Shown: in pieces, positions 17,430 to 25,769 of the stretch | Layout: each line of letters opens with the position of its first letter | Numbering within the stretch: position 1 is the stretch's first letter | Notes under the pieces: model-generated | What the model saw: only the letters and a program-made list of their open reading frames with translations | Database searches by the model: none | What the model was told of the DNA's origin: nothing | Position numbers and translations under genes: made by a program | DNA from: Hyphomicrobium sp. | Lineage (GTDB): Bacteria; Pseudomonadota; Alphaproteobacteria; Rhizobiales; Hyphomicrobiaceae | Assembly (NCBI GenBank): GCA_016793445.1 | Contig: JAEUME010000006.1 | Span: 1-64,000 of the forward strand | DNA: 64,000 nt | Direction: 5' to 3'

Positions 17430-18596
17430 TTAAGAGTGCGTCTGCTGCAGGCGCAGTATCCGCTCGCGTCCGCTGGGGTGGCCGTCAAAGACCGCCGAAT
17501 AGGCCCAATGGTGATCCCAGACACCATGGTTTGCGGCAAAGATCTTGCCCAAGGCATCCTGAACTGCGCCTGGGCCGCACTGCATCGCGGCAAATCCATC
17601 CGCTTGAAATTCGAATCTTCTGGATATGCGGACGAACAGCGGGCGCACGCTCAATAGAATTGATGGATATGCCGCCAACAGGACTCCCACCGCCTCAGCA
17701 GGTTCCAACTGGGCACGGCCGATAACTTGTGCAATCGCGTATGCGCCTGCAAGGCCCAGGAGGCCTAGTCCGCCCCATGCCTTCCCCAGGTGTTTGTAGC
17801 GCGCATGACCCACTTCATGAGCAACGACCGCTTCCACCTCGTCGGCACTCAATTGTTCCAGGAGAGTGTCATGCAGGAATATTCGCCTATGCGCGCCCAG
17901 GCCCGTCACGCTGGCATTAACGCGTCTTGTCCGCTTCGACGCCTGCGTGACACGCAGCGATGCAGCGTCGATGCCCGAGCGCTTGAGCAGGCTTTCGAGC
18001 CGGGAGCGCAAAGCGCCTTCGGGAAGATCACTTGTCGTGCTGAATAGAAGTGTTTCGATCTGCGGCTTGGCCAGCATGCGAATGGTCAGGATCACAAACC
18101 AAAGAATCCAGGCACCAACCCACCAGTGCTCGTTGCCGGTTTCCATGAGCCAAATCCAACCCGCGACGAGCGGAAGGCCAAAAGCCGCGGCCACCAGCAA
18201 GACTTTGGCGGTATCTACAGCGAACAAAGACAGCGACGTGTTGTTCAATTTCAGCTTGCGGTCGACGGCATGAAGGGAGATCCCTCTCGTTGCCCGCTCA
18301 ATGAGCAGAAGGCCCCCTGATATGGAAATGGCGAAGACGATCGCGAGACTCAATTGGCTGGTATCCGCCGCGCGGCCATGCTCCATGACATAGGGAATGC
18401 CAAAGAGAATGAAGCATAAGCGATAGACGAAGCTCGCTACGGTCCCGCCGATTGCTATATAGGCCGATTGGATTGCCGCGGTTTGAGCAGCACTGGCGGT
18501 AGTTGACCGCTCCTCCTGAAAGCGCGCCTCCCGCCAATACACCCAACATGTCGCCAGGAAGATGAGCGTGATCCATGCGGTAAGACCCTCAGTCAT
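17430..18596 (-). CDS. M48-family integral membrane metallopeptidase
   Basis: The 388-residue protein has about five to six hydrophobic segments (near residues 5-20, 45-67, 83-99, 127-150, 160-173 and after 270). The zinc motif HEVGH is at about residues 260-264, and FEFQADGFA supplies the third ligand region, as in Ste24/HtpX-type M48 peptidases. It is the last gene of the pqqA-pqqD-pqqE operon and overlaps the preceding gene by eight bases. Quality-control proteolysis is the default guess. Its operon position also makes it a candidate for handling PqqA or another operon product (inference). Confidence 0.85.
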   Translation of the reverse strand: MTEGLTAWITLIFLATCWVYWREARFQEERSTTASAAQTAAIQSAYIAIGGTVASFVYRLCFILFGIPYVMEHGRAADTSQLSLAIVFAISISGGLLLIERATRGISLHAVDRKLKLNNTSLSLFAVDTAKVLLVAAAFGLPLVAGWIWLMETGNEHWWVGAWILWFVILTIRMLAKPQIETLLFSTTSDLPEGALRSRLESLLKRSGIDAASLRVTQASKRTRRVNASVTGLGAHRRIFLHDTLLEQLSADEVEAVVAHEVGHARYKHLGKAWGGLGLLGLAGAYAIAQVIGRAQLEPAEAVGVLLAAYPSILLSVRPLFVRISRRFEFQADGFAAMQCGPGAVQDALGKIFAANHGVWDHHWAYSAVFDGHPSGRERILRLQQTHS

Positions 18597-19356
18597 GGAC
18601 GAAACCCTGTTCCAGTGCGAGCCTCATCCGCTCAACTTGAGCGGCTCCGCGGTCGGTATATACGCGATGAATCTGGACGAGATCCGCGCCGGCGTGTCTG
18701 CGAGCCTGCACGTCGTTTTCTGTCAATACATCCCCTACAGAAACGATGGCATGATCGGGCAAGGCCTTGCGGAGCTCGGCAATGCGAGCAATGCCGCCGC
18801 CCACGAACACGAACCCGTCCAGCACTGCAGCACTCGCACGCGGCATGGGCAATGGCTCGCCTGACGTTCCAGCATGCACCTTTGCCAGCAGGGGGATATG
18901 CAGCTGCGTGCGCGACCGGTGCTCGTTGAGCTGGAGCCTCGTCCGAGCCACTATGACGGCTGCTCCATCAGATTGGGGGCAACGATCCGCAGCATCGTTA
19001 CTGAAATTGAGTACGATATAGTCGGCAACGTGAAGCGCCGCCGCAACGCACGCGCGATAGTCCGTGAAGACCTCTTCCGAAAATCCGCATTTGCTGCTTG
19101 CGACATTCACGCCGACAATCAAACCCGGTCGTTTCCCTGCTCTCGGGATTTGCAGATCGCGTGGATCTGTAATTGTTCCGACTTCTACGTGACCCAAATT
19201 CAACGCGCTCAGCGAAGGAAGATGGCAGCCCGTGCGATCGATCCCTGCGGCGATGCCGAGGCAGTTTATGAACTCAAGTCCCATGACGCGCACAATTGGA
19301 TTATTCGGCTTTTCACCTCGCTCAAAACGTGCCGATTGAAGCGAAGACCCCATCAT
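18589..19356 (-). CDS. dihydroorotate dehydrogenase-like flavoprotein, degenerate
   Basis: The 255-residue protein resembles class 2 dihydroorotate dehydrogenase in the order of blocks: NCLGIAAGIDRTG, HVEVGTITDP, GVNVASSK, YIVLNFSND, LLAKVHA, and the phosphate-loop-like ISVGDV plus ADLVQIHRVYTDRG. It is shorter than true PyrD (about 335-360 residues). The conserved Lys of AAGFDK is Arg here, and the NTT segment is missing. I read it as a PyrD-derived protein that has lost or changed its activity. It overlaps serC by four bases and the M48 gene by eight. Confidence 0.65.
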   Translation of the reverse strand: MMGSSLQSARFERGEKPNNPIVRVMGLEFINCLGIAAGIDRTGCHLPSLSALNLGHVEVGTITDPRDLQIPRAGKRPGLIVGVNVASSKCGFSEEVFTDYRACVAAALHVADYIVLNFSNDAADRCPQSDGAAVIVARTRLQLNEHRSRTQLHIPLLAKVHAGTSGEPLPMPRASAAVLDGFVFVGGGIARIAELRKALPDHAIVSVGDVLTENDVQARRHAGADLVQIHRVYTDRGAAQVERMRLALEQGFVHD

Positions 19357-20444
19357 CCGTTCGTCCGCTCGAACTCTTTCATGAACTCTGAAAGTGCCTC
19401 CACGGCCCGCAACGTCACGAAATTGTAGAGGGAAGCACGCAATCCACCTACGCCCGAATGTCCCTCAAGGTGAAGAAAGCCATGTTCGCGCGCGTGCGCG
19501 AGGAACCTCTCCTCCAACTGCGGCGTGGGGAGATGAAATCTGACGCTCACTTTTGAGCGATATGCCGGATCTATCGGAGAGCTATAGAAGCCGTCGCGTT
19601 CGATATGACTGTAGAGCAAACCCGACTTCCGGGTATTCCGTTCCGCGGCGGCGTCCAATCCGCCATGAGCAATAAGCCACCGGCAAACGTGTCCGGCGAC
19701 AGCAATCGCAAACAAGGGTGGCGTGTTCACCTTGCTCCGTTCCCGAGCCTGCTGGCCATAGTGGAACGGAGCCGGGACATCCTTCGCACATCGTTCGACA
19801 AGAGATTTGGCGGCGATGACGACCGTAACGCCTGCGATACCGAGATTCTTCTGGCTGCTGGCATAGAGAAGCCCGAGCTTCCCAACATCCAGCGGGCGCG
19901 TAAGAAGGTCGGCGGTCATATCGGCTATGAGAGGCGGTGCCCCGGTCAAATGCGGCTCTGCCGGAAACTGAAGCCCCTCGGCTGACTCGTTGCTCGTATA
20001 ATGGCAGTACGCCGCCTGCGGAGGGATGTCCCATTTGTCCGGCAACGGCAAACACAGGCCATCTCCAAGCGCCGCGCGGTGAACGCCTATCCAAGGCGTT
20101 GCCTCGCGAACGGCACGCCGCGACCAGTGCCCTGCTTCAACATAGGCACCGATCCGGCCGTCTCCCCCAAGATTCATCGCAAGTATGCCAAACTGGGCAT
20201 AGGCTCCTCCCTGGAGAAAGAGCACCTCGTAGTCTTTTGGTACGCTGAGCAAGTCACGAAAACCAGCTTCTGTTTCGTGCAGGATCGCGCGCGCTTCACG
20301 GCATGTGAAAGGAAGCTCGAGAACCGACAATCCATCCTGGTGCCGGGCCACATCAGCCCGCACCGTCTCAAGTATGTCTGCAGGCAAAGACGACTGACCC
20401 GACGCGAAACTGTAAATCGGCTCCTTGCCCACGCCTGGCCTCAC
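19353..20444 (-). CDS. serC: phosphoserine aminotransferase-family protein
   Basis: The 363-residue PLP enzyme has the SerC landmarks FASGQSSLPADIL, LFLQGGAYAQF, HYTSNESAEGLQF and the Schiff-base Lys in YASSQKNLGIAG. SerC makes phosphoserine from phosphohydroxypyruvate and also works in PLP synthesis. It overlaps both neighbours by four bases inside the pqq operon, an unusual location. A role linked to serine-cycle C1 metabolism is possible but not shown. Confidence 0.8.
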   Translation of the reverse strand: MRPGVGKEPIYSFASGQSSLPADILETVRADVARHQDGLSVLELPFTCREARAILHETEAGFRDLLSVPKDYEVLFLQGGAYAQFGILAMNLGGDGRIGAYVEAGHWSRRAVREATPWIGVHRAALGDGLCLPLPDKWDIPPQAAYCHYTSNESAEGLQFPAEPHLTGAPPLIADMTADLLTRPLDVGKLGLLYASSQKNLGIAGVTVVIAAKSLVERCAKDVPAPFHYGQQARERSKVNTPPLFAIAVAGHVCRWLIAHGGLDAAAERNTRKSGLLYSHIERDGFYSSPIDPAYRSKVSVRFHLPTPQLEERFLAHAREHGFLHLEGHSGVGGLRASLYNFVTLRAVEALSEFMKEFERTNG

Positions 20445-20947
20445 CCGAACACTTGCGCACCGTGAGCGCCTGCCACCATCAAGAACATGGTTGGCACCGA
20501 GAGCACTGTGTTCGTGCGGGACGCTCTAAACGTGATCCGGCTGCACCTCAGTCGCTCGTCCACTGGAGCTTCCACAAACCCGAGCACTTTTTTCTGATGC
20601 GGCCACATCACGAACCAAAGGTTCATCGTCATCAGGAGACCTAGCCAGATTCCGGCGCCGAGGGTCGCAGACGAGCCCGAAAGAGTGAGTGCATCGCCAA
20701 GCATATCGCGCCGCCAGAGCATCATGATGCCCGTCCCGAGCACGATCAGAGACGCATAGCGAAATATGCCGTGCTCCCGCTTGCTTGCCGATATGAATAC
20801 CTCCTTGACGGCTTCCGGCGGATCAGTCGGCAATACGGGCCGGTACGTCGGATTGGCCACCACGTTATGCCAGTTGTGGCCCATCCAAATGACGACACCG
20901 GCGATGTGGACCCACCGCGTCAGTGCATCGACAAGCACGAAGTCCAT
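20441..20947 (-). CDS. PuuD-like (urate hydroxylase N-terminal) membrane protein
   Basis: From ATG 20947 the product is 168 residues with about four to five membrane segments. The first holds WVHIAGVVIWMGHNWHNVV, rich in His that could bind heme, as in the membrane domain of PuuD-type urate oxidases and related cytochromes. The longer frame extending into pqqE is rejected because the chosen start lies four bases after the pqqE stop. It could act as a membrane redox partner in the pqq operon (inference). Confidence 0.7.
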   Translation of the reverse strand: MDFVLVDALTRWVHIAGVVIWMGHNWHNVVANPTYRPVLPTDPPEAVKEVFISASKREHGIFRYASLIVLGTGIMMLWRRDMLGDALTLSGSSATLGAGIWLGLLMTMNLWFVMWPHQKKVLGFVEAPVDERLRCSRITFRASRTNTVLSVPTMFLMVAGAHGAQVFG

Positions 20948-20951
20948 AATG

Positions 20952-22094
20952 CTACTCGCCCGCGGGTTCGTGCGCAGTGCGGTGGTGACGCATAGTGAGC
21001 GGCTTGCCGCAACTTCGGTCTTCTGCGGAGGCACGTTGAACGATCTCGTCAATGAGATGCCGGTGCGGTGATTTCGAGCAGACAGGGTCGGTGTTGGCAG
21101 CGTCACCCGTCAGCAGGAAAGCCTGGCAACGGCATCCACCAAAGTCCTTCTCTCGCTCATCGCATGAGCGGCACGGTTCCTTCATCCAACCGTCGCCGCG
21201 GAACTTGTTGAAGCCCGGCGAATTCTTCCAGATCCATTCGAGGGAATGCTCTTTCACATTCGGGAATTCGATGCCTTTGATCAACCGGGCCTCCTGGCAC
21301 GGGAGCGCTGTCCCATCCGGCGCGATCGTCAAGTGGATCGACCCCCAACCGTTCATGCAGGCTTTGGGGCGGGTATCGAAATAGTCAGGCACCACGAAGT
21401 AGATTGTGAGCTTGTTGCCGAGTTTCTCTCGCGCCGCCTTTACTGCAGCCTCCGAGCGTACCAGCTGCTCTCGCGTCGGGATGAGCTCGCTCCTGTTGAG
21501 CAAGGCCCAATTGTAATACTGGAGATTGGCAAATTCGACGTACTCAACCTTGAGGTCGGCCGCGAGATCAATCAACTCTGCCGTGTGGTCGATATTATAA
21601 CGGCTCACCGGCACATTGAGGACCATCGGCAGACCTTCTGCCTTGATGGCACGCGCGATGGCGATCTTGTGATCGAAGACGTCGAGACCGACGAGCTTTT
21701 CATTCAGTTCGCTATCACAGGCCTGAATCGACAATTGCACCTGCTTAAGCCCGGCCTTCTTGAGGGCCTTGAGCCGCTCAGGCGTGAGACCAACACCCGA
21801 GGTGATCAGATTCGTGTAGTAGCCGATCTTGTCCGCATAGGCGACGAGCTCCTCAAGATCCTTGCGCAGCATAGGTTCACCACCAGTGAACCCGAGTTGC
21901 AGAGATCCTAACCGGCGCCCCTCCGCGAGGACTGACTTCCATTGCTCGGTCGACAATTCATTGCGGTATTTGTTGAAGTCGACCGGATTGCTGCACCAGG
22001 GACACTGCAGCGGGCATTTATATGTGAGCTCCACAACGAGCCACAGCGGCATGCCGAGGCCATCAAGACTTAACCCTGATCCATCCTTTGGCAT
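20952..22094 (-). CDS. pqqE: PqqE, radical SAM enzyme of PQQ synthesis
   Basis: The 380-residue radical SAM/SPASM protein has the cluster motif CPLQCPWC, then FTGGEPMLR, and C-terminal Cys-rich SPASM segments (CMNGWGS, CRSCDEREKDFGGCRCQAF). PqqE cross-links Glu and Tyr of PqqA in the first step of PQQ synthesis. The ATG at 22094 has GGAG eight bases upstream, which decides the start; it overlaps pqqD by 32 bases. Confidence 0.96.
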   Translation of the reverse strand: MPKDGSGLSLDGLGMPLWLVVELTYKCPLQCPWCSNPVDFNKYRNELSTEQWKSVLAEGRRLGSLQLGFTGGEPMLRKDLEELVAYADKIGYYTNLITSGVGLTPERLKALKKAGLKQVQLSIQACDSELNEKLVGLDVFDHKIAIARAIKAEGLPMVLNVPVSRYNIDHTAELIDLAADLKVEYVEFANLQYYNWALLNRSELIPTREQLVRSEAAVKAAREKLGNKLTIYFVVPDYFDTRPKACMNGWGSIHLTIAPDGTALPCQEARLIKGIEFPNVKEHSLEWIWKNSPGFNKFRGDGWMKEPCRSCDEREKDFGGCRCQAFLLTGDAANTDPVCSKSPHRHLIDEIVQRASAEDRSCGKPLTMRHHRTAHEPAGE

Positions 22095-22350
22095 GCGCCA
22101 ACTCCAAGAATTCGAGAACGCTCGCACCGAGGTCAGATCTGCCATAGCGATCCTGAAGCTCACAGGTGCCTTGAGCTATTGAGGGATTTCCCGTGCACGT
22201 CTCCAGAATGGCCGCAGCTGTTTCGCTCAGCTTCACGATCCCCTCCGGATAAAGGAGTACATGAGCCTTCTGAGGTTCTTCCCAACGAAAGTGAAAGCTG
22301 GGCGCCAGTTCGACAGCATCGCTTGGCGACAAGTGTCTCTCAGGCTTCAT
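22063..22350 (-). CDS. pqqD: PqqD, PqqA-binding chaperone
   Basis: The 95-residue protein has the RRE-type fold seen in PqqD, with VLLYPEGIVKLSETAAAILETC and the C-terminal VLEFLELAHAKGWI. PqqD delivers the PqqA precursor to PqqE. It lies 38 bases downstream of pqqA and overlaps pqqE. It is a separate gene and not fused to pqqC as in some Methylobacterium. Confidence 0.95.
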   Translation of the reverse strand: MKPERHLSPSDAVELAPSFHFRWEEPQKAHVLLYPEGIVKLSETAAAILETCTGNPSIAQGTCELQDRYGRSDLGASVLEFLELAHAKGWIRVKS

Positions 22351-22388
22351 GTACTCCTCCAGTCACAGCACGAGTTAACAAGCTTCCA

Positions 22389-22496
22389 TCAACGAACGTA
22401 GATGTAGGCCGTCACTTCGAAGCCAAGACGGACATCGCAATAAGCCGGCTCTGTCCAGGTCAGTGTCTTGATTTCCTTCACCGCGCATTCCTGCAT
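22389..22496 (-). CDS. pqqA: PqqA, precursor peptide of PQQ
   Basis: The 35-residue peptide includes WTEPAYCDVRLGFEVTAYIY. Glu27 and Tyr31 in FEVTAY have the E-x3-Y spacing that PqqE cross-links to build PQQ. AAGGAGG lies seven bases before the ATG. It heads the operon pqqA-pqqD-pqqE. It has an N-terminal extension compared with the shortest PqqA peptides and carries two Cys (residues 4 and 20). Confidence 0.96.
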   Translation of the reverse strand: MQECAVKEIKTLTWTEPAYCDVRLGFEVTAYIYVR

Positions 22497-22805
22497 GGTC
22501 TTTCCTCCTTATTGCCGCCTATCATGAAGTCCCGCGACAAAGCGGATACCTGCGGCCTCAATCAAACAACCACCGAGGCGCCTGAGCAGGTTTGACTTAT
22601 GTAACGTGCGGGGATCACACCTGTTCACGTGCGAGTGAAAGAGTAACGTCATGATATATCATTCATAACTTGGGCCGGCGCGATGAGGCCGGCGCCGACG
22701 CAACTGTTTCCGGCAACCCACACGTCGGTGGGTGAATCCCATCGCGAAACCGCCGCTTAGCTTAAGTCAATCGCTCGACCGGCCGGCTCAATTAAGGGCG
22801 TTGGT
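22497..22805. promoter_or_regulatory. divergent control region of pqqA and the MaoC gene
   Basis: This gap of about 310 bases between two divergent genes has no coding signal. It contains the perfect 12-base palindrome atgatatatcat at 22651-22662 and a short inverted repeat ttcac/gtgaa at 22624-22639. Both are operator candidates (inference). The nonamer ggccggcgc occurs twice (22673-22681 and 22687-22695). Confidence 0.4.
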
Positions 22806-23840
22806 ATGGATCGATTCACGGAACCCTATTTCGGGACGTTGACCCAGGCACCCGCGATGCCGGTGCGCCGTCCGCGGATGGCACTTCCTGACGTTTGTCA
22901 GCTTGGCCCCATCCGAATTGCGGCAGACCAGATGGTCGCGTTCGCTCGCAGGTTCGATCCCCAGCCGTTCCATGTCGACGAACAGGCGGCCCGAGGTACA
23001 TTGCTCGGCGGCCTTGCGGCCTCGGCCTGGTACACGTGCACCAAGCTAATGGGAGAAATTGCAAGGTTCGCCATCCGCCACAGCGTCGTCCTGGATCTCG
23101 CGGGCGCTGAGCAAATCATCCTGCTGGGGCCCGTTCGTGGTAATGACCGCCTGACGATTACGTTGTTCTTGAGTGACGAAACGCTGTGCACATGCGGTGA
23201 CCCTGTTCGCCGTGGCCGCGTCGAAGCGGTCAATCAGATGGGCGAAGTGGTCATGCGCTTGATGCTGGATTGCGTACTTAACCCGCGCGCGAGCGGCCTT
23301 AAGGCCGCCGACGTCAGTTGTCCGCTGAGGCAGGGGCGCGCCGCCCGTGGCGCACGGGCGGCGCGGCCCGATGCCATCCGGTACTTCGAGGACGTCGTGA
23401 TCGGGAGCGAGATCGACTTGGGTCACTACACATTCGGACCTGAGGCGGTGGCCGAGTTCAACGCGTGCACCGGGAACGCGGCGCAGCACGTCGATGGATC
23501 TACGGAAATCGGCAGCTGTGACGTTCCCATCTGGCATTTGCCAGCGGCTTGGATGCAACGAATGGTGCGCTTCTATGAGGAAGAGTCCAAGCAGCGCGAG
23601 GCATCCGGCGAGCCGATCCCGAGACTCGGTCCGGCCACCGGCTTTAAGCAGCTGCGCTGGCATCGCCCGGTGGCGATAGGTGAGACGATCACCTTTCGCG
23701 GTTGGGCGGAGCGCAAGCTCGACATTGCCTCACAGCATCGTTGGGGCCTGCTTGTCGTTGGCGCGGAAGGTCTTAACGCCGATGGGGAGACGGTCGTCTC
23801 GTTCTATCCCCAGATGCTCCTCGAACGGCGAAATCCTTGA
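22806..23840 (+). CDS. double-hotdog MaoC-like dehydratase family protein
   Basis: The 344-residue protein carries two hotdog-like halves. Residues about 40-155 contain FARRFDPQPFHVDE and a GGLAASAW segment. Residues about 190-340 contain FEDVVIGSEIDLGHYTF and GPATGFKQLRWHRPV. The first half keeps the Asp/His pair of MaoC hydratases; the second seems degenerate. The substrate is unknown, probably an acyl-CoA. It diverges from pqqA but nothing ties it to PQQ. Confidence 0.75.
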   Translation: MDRFTEPYFGTLTQAPAMPVRRPRMALPDVCQLGPIRIAADQMVAFARRFDPQPFHVDEQAARGTLLGGLAASAWYTCTKLMGEIARFAIRHSVVLDLAGAEQIILLGPVRGNDRLTITLFLSDETLCTCGDPVRRGRVEAVNQMGEVVMRLMLDCVLNPRASGLKAADVSCPLRQGRAARGARAARPDAIRYFEDVVIGSEIDLGHYTFGPEAVAEFNACTGNAAQHVDGSTEIGSCDVPIWHLPAAWMQRMVRFYEEESKQREASGEPIPRLGPATGFKQLRWHRPVAIGETITFRGWAERKLDIASQHRWGLLVVGAEGLNADGETVVSFYPQMLLERRNP

Positions 23841-23897
23841 GAGCCCTGGCCTGATCGCTCACCATTTGAGTGCTCTGCGAAAAAGCGCGCGCCACTC

Positions 23898-24062
23898 TTG
23901 TCATCCTGGGCAAGCAAGTTGGGATGAAATCCGGGCAGAGCGCCGGTCGGTACCCAGCGCATCAGAGCGAAGCGCCAAGCATCCCACTGCAACATCTCAC
24001 CAAGCCCTTCCCGGTCCCAGCTCTCGCTGCCGCTCGGCCGCGATGACAAAACGGGATGACAA
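23898..24062. repeat. possible dispersed intergenic element with inverted ends
   Basis: The stretch starts with ttgtcatcc (23898-23906) and ends with ggatgacaa (24054-24062), an exact 9-base inverted pair. It also has an internal near-repeat of gatgacaaaa at the right end. Elements with TGTCATCC...GGATGACA ends recur between genes in many Rhizobiales. Only one copy is visible here, so repetition in the genome is an assumption. Confidence 0.4.
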
Positions 24063-24099
24063 AAAGAGAAAGAACGCTCGGCTGTGATGAAAGGACCCG

Positions 24100-24309
24100 T
24101 CAGCGGCCCCGGCGGCTGATCGCGGCGACAAGTACGCCAGCAGTCGCTCCGGACATGACGCCTCGCCCCCCGTCAAGAAGGACACCGATTCCCGCACCAA
24201 TGGCTGCGCCTCTCGCCAGATCTCTTGATCGGCGGGCATCTGCATCGAATGCACCCACCGCAAGCAATCCCAACACCATCATCGAAGTCCGCAACAAGCG
24301 CGAATTCAT
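24100..24309 (-). CDS. small exported glycine-zipper protein
   Basis: The 69-residue product has a signal-like hydrophobic start ending ADARR, then a glycine-zipper stretch GAAIGAGIGVLLDGGRGVMSGATAG. Such short proteins are thought to sit in or near membranes; the function is unknown. ATGs at 24309, 24324 and 24333 are all possible. It is a paralogue of the protein at 24854-25084. Confidence 0.55.
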   Translation of the reverse strand: MNSRLLRTSMMVLGLLAVGAFDADARRSRDLARGAAIGAGIGVLLDGGRGVMSGATAGVLVAAISRRGR

Positions 24310-24412
24310 GCCTAGCTTCTTCATAATCAACATCAATCTGGACTGGCACCCGCCCCTTGAGAGGACGGGTGCCAAATATTTTGACGACGTCACACAAAAC
24401 AACGCATTTGCG

Positions 24413-24787
24413 TCATTTCGATGATAGGACCTGGGCAACGGCTTCGTCGATGACGCTGGCAAGCAGAGCATTATTATCCGCCTTGCAGCCTTCACCCAAT
24501 GCGGCAGCAAACTTCTCCTGCAACGCATTCTTTTCAGCGTCGGACTTCGCATACTTTGAAATATCGACCTCGCGATTGTAAAGCGACACTGCAAGGAGAG
24601 AACGAATGACTTTGTCGACGTACTCGTTCTTGCCATCGCTCTCTTCCACGACGCTCGCGCACGTATGGTACATGAACGGCAATGCGTCATCGACATACTT
24701 CTCTGCCTCTGCGTCTGCTTGCGCCGAGGCCGTATGAGCAAGAGCGAGGATCAATCCGGCGATAAGTGCAATTGGCTTCTTCATCAC
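24413..24787 (-). CDS. small periplasmic protein of unknown function
   Basis: The 124-residue protein has a clear signal peptide (KKPIALIAGLILALAHTASAQA). A helical, acidic mature part has two Cys residues (HTCASV and GEGCKAD) that could form a disulfide. I do not recognise the family. It stands alone between two glycine-zipper genes on the same strand. Confidence 0.65.
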   Translation of the reverse strand: MMKKPIALIAGLILALAHTASAQADAEAEKYVDDALPFMYHTCASVVEESDGKNEYVDKVIRSLLAVSLYNREVDISKYAKSDAEKNALQEKFAAALGEGCKADNNALLASVIDEAVAQVLSSK

Positions 24788-24853
24788 TGCATCCTATTTG
24801 TCTGAAGCGCTTTTCCTTGCGCGCTCAATTGACATACCTTGATTTCGGTCTGT

Positions 24854-25084
24854 TTATCGCCGTGCGACAGCGCCCGAAACAGCACCCACGGCCGCGCCGG
24901 TCCGAGCTCCTTGCCCACCATCGATAAGCGCTCCAATTCCGGCGCCTATGGCGGCTCCCCTGACGCTATTTCGTGCCCTCCTGCTCGCGTCGGCCACGGT
25001 TGCCAAGACCGTGATCATGCAAATGGCGAGCAGAGAAGCCGTAATGACTGAACGGCAGCGCGATGCACCTGAAGAATAGAACAC
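24854..25084 (-). CDS. small exported glycine-zipper protein, paralogue
   Basis: The 76-residue product has a hydrophobic signal-like segment (about residues 14-32) and then RGAAIGAGIGALIDGGQGARTGAAVGAVSG. The same order of segments occurs in the product of 24100-24309, suggesting duplication around the gene at 24413-24787. Function unknown. Confidence 0.6.
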   Translation of the reverse strand: MFYSSGASRCRSVITASLLAICMITVLATVADASRRARNSVRGAAIGAGIGALIDGGQGARTGAAVGAVSGAVARR

Positions 25085-25202
25085 GTCTCACCTGCTTTCT
25101 TGATCTGATGTCTAAATCTCTAGATGGTCAGCTTTTTTAAGGTACGAGGAAGTCACGCACCCCCATGAGTAGGACAGAATTTGTTGGGCTATTTTGAGCC
25201 GG

Positions 25203-25769
25203 CTAGTTCTGAGTAAGCCGCAATCCCGTCACGCCGGCCGCAATGTTGACGCCAGTCTGCGCTTGCACACTCAGCGGCTGCAAGACAATGGAGTTTCTAT
25301 TGCCGCCGATAAGTGCATTGGCGCCAACACCAACGCCCACGGATGCATTTGCCGATATTCCCTTGTAGCGGCCGGCCAGGGCACTGTTCGGCAGATTGTC
25401 GGACGAGGCCAGCACCGTCCAAACCATGACGTTCCGCCCGGTGACACCAATGTCCAGGCCTATCCTGGTAATTCTCGCTGTGTAGTTCGCCCCTGCTCCG
25501 CCGCTGGTCCGTTCAAACACGCACGACAGTGTTTGCTTAGATCCAAGAACCAACCCAACGGTGCCACTGCCCCGGCATGTCAATGTTCCTGTTACGATGC
25601 GGGCGGTCTGTGCATTCTGCCCAGAGCCTTCCTGGGCCGAGCGCGTTGCCCTCTGTCCAGGTTGTGCGGCGTTCTGTGCGGATGATGGCGCTGAACCGAT
25701 TGCCGCTAACGTTGTGGTTGCCATCGCAACGGCGAGAAAAGACCAAACTGACTTCCTGCAATTATTCAC
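25203..25769 (-). CDS. DUF992-family exported protein
   Basis: The 188-residue protein has a signal peptide (to about residue 31) and a Gln/Ala-rich linker. The DUF992-like body contains GTLTCRGSGTVGLVLGSKQ, a second Cys in LSCVFER, YTARITRIGLDIGV and YKGISANASVGVGVGANAL. This family is common and uncharacterised in Alphaproteobacteria. It is monocistronic. Confidence 0.8.
   Translation of the reverse strand: MNNCRKSVWSFLAVAMATTTLAAIGSAPSSAQNAAQPGQRATRSAQEGSGQNAQTARIVTGTLTCRGSGTVGLVLGSKQTLSCVFERTSGGAGANYTARITRIGLDIGVTGRNVMVWTVLASSDNLPNSALAGRYKGISANASVGVGVGANALIGGNRNSIVLQPLSVQAQTGVNIAAGVTGLRLTQN

Noticed and set aside
18589..19356. Functional PyrD for pyrimidine synthesis
   Set aside because: It is too short and lacks the conserved Lys and NTT segment.
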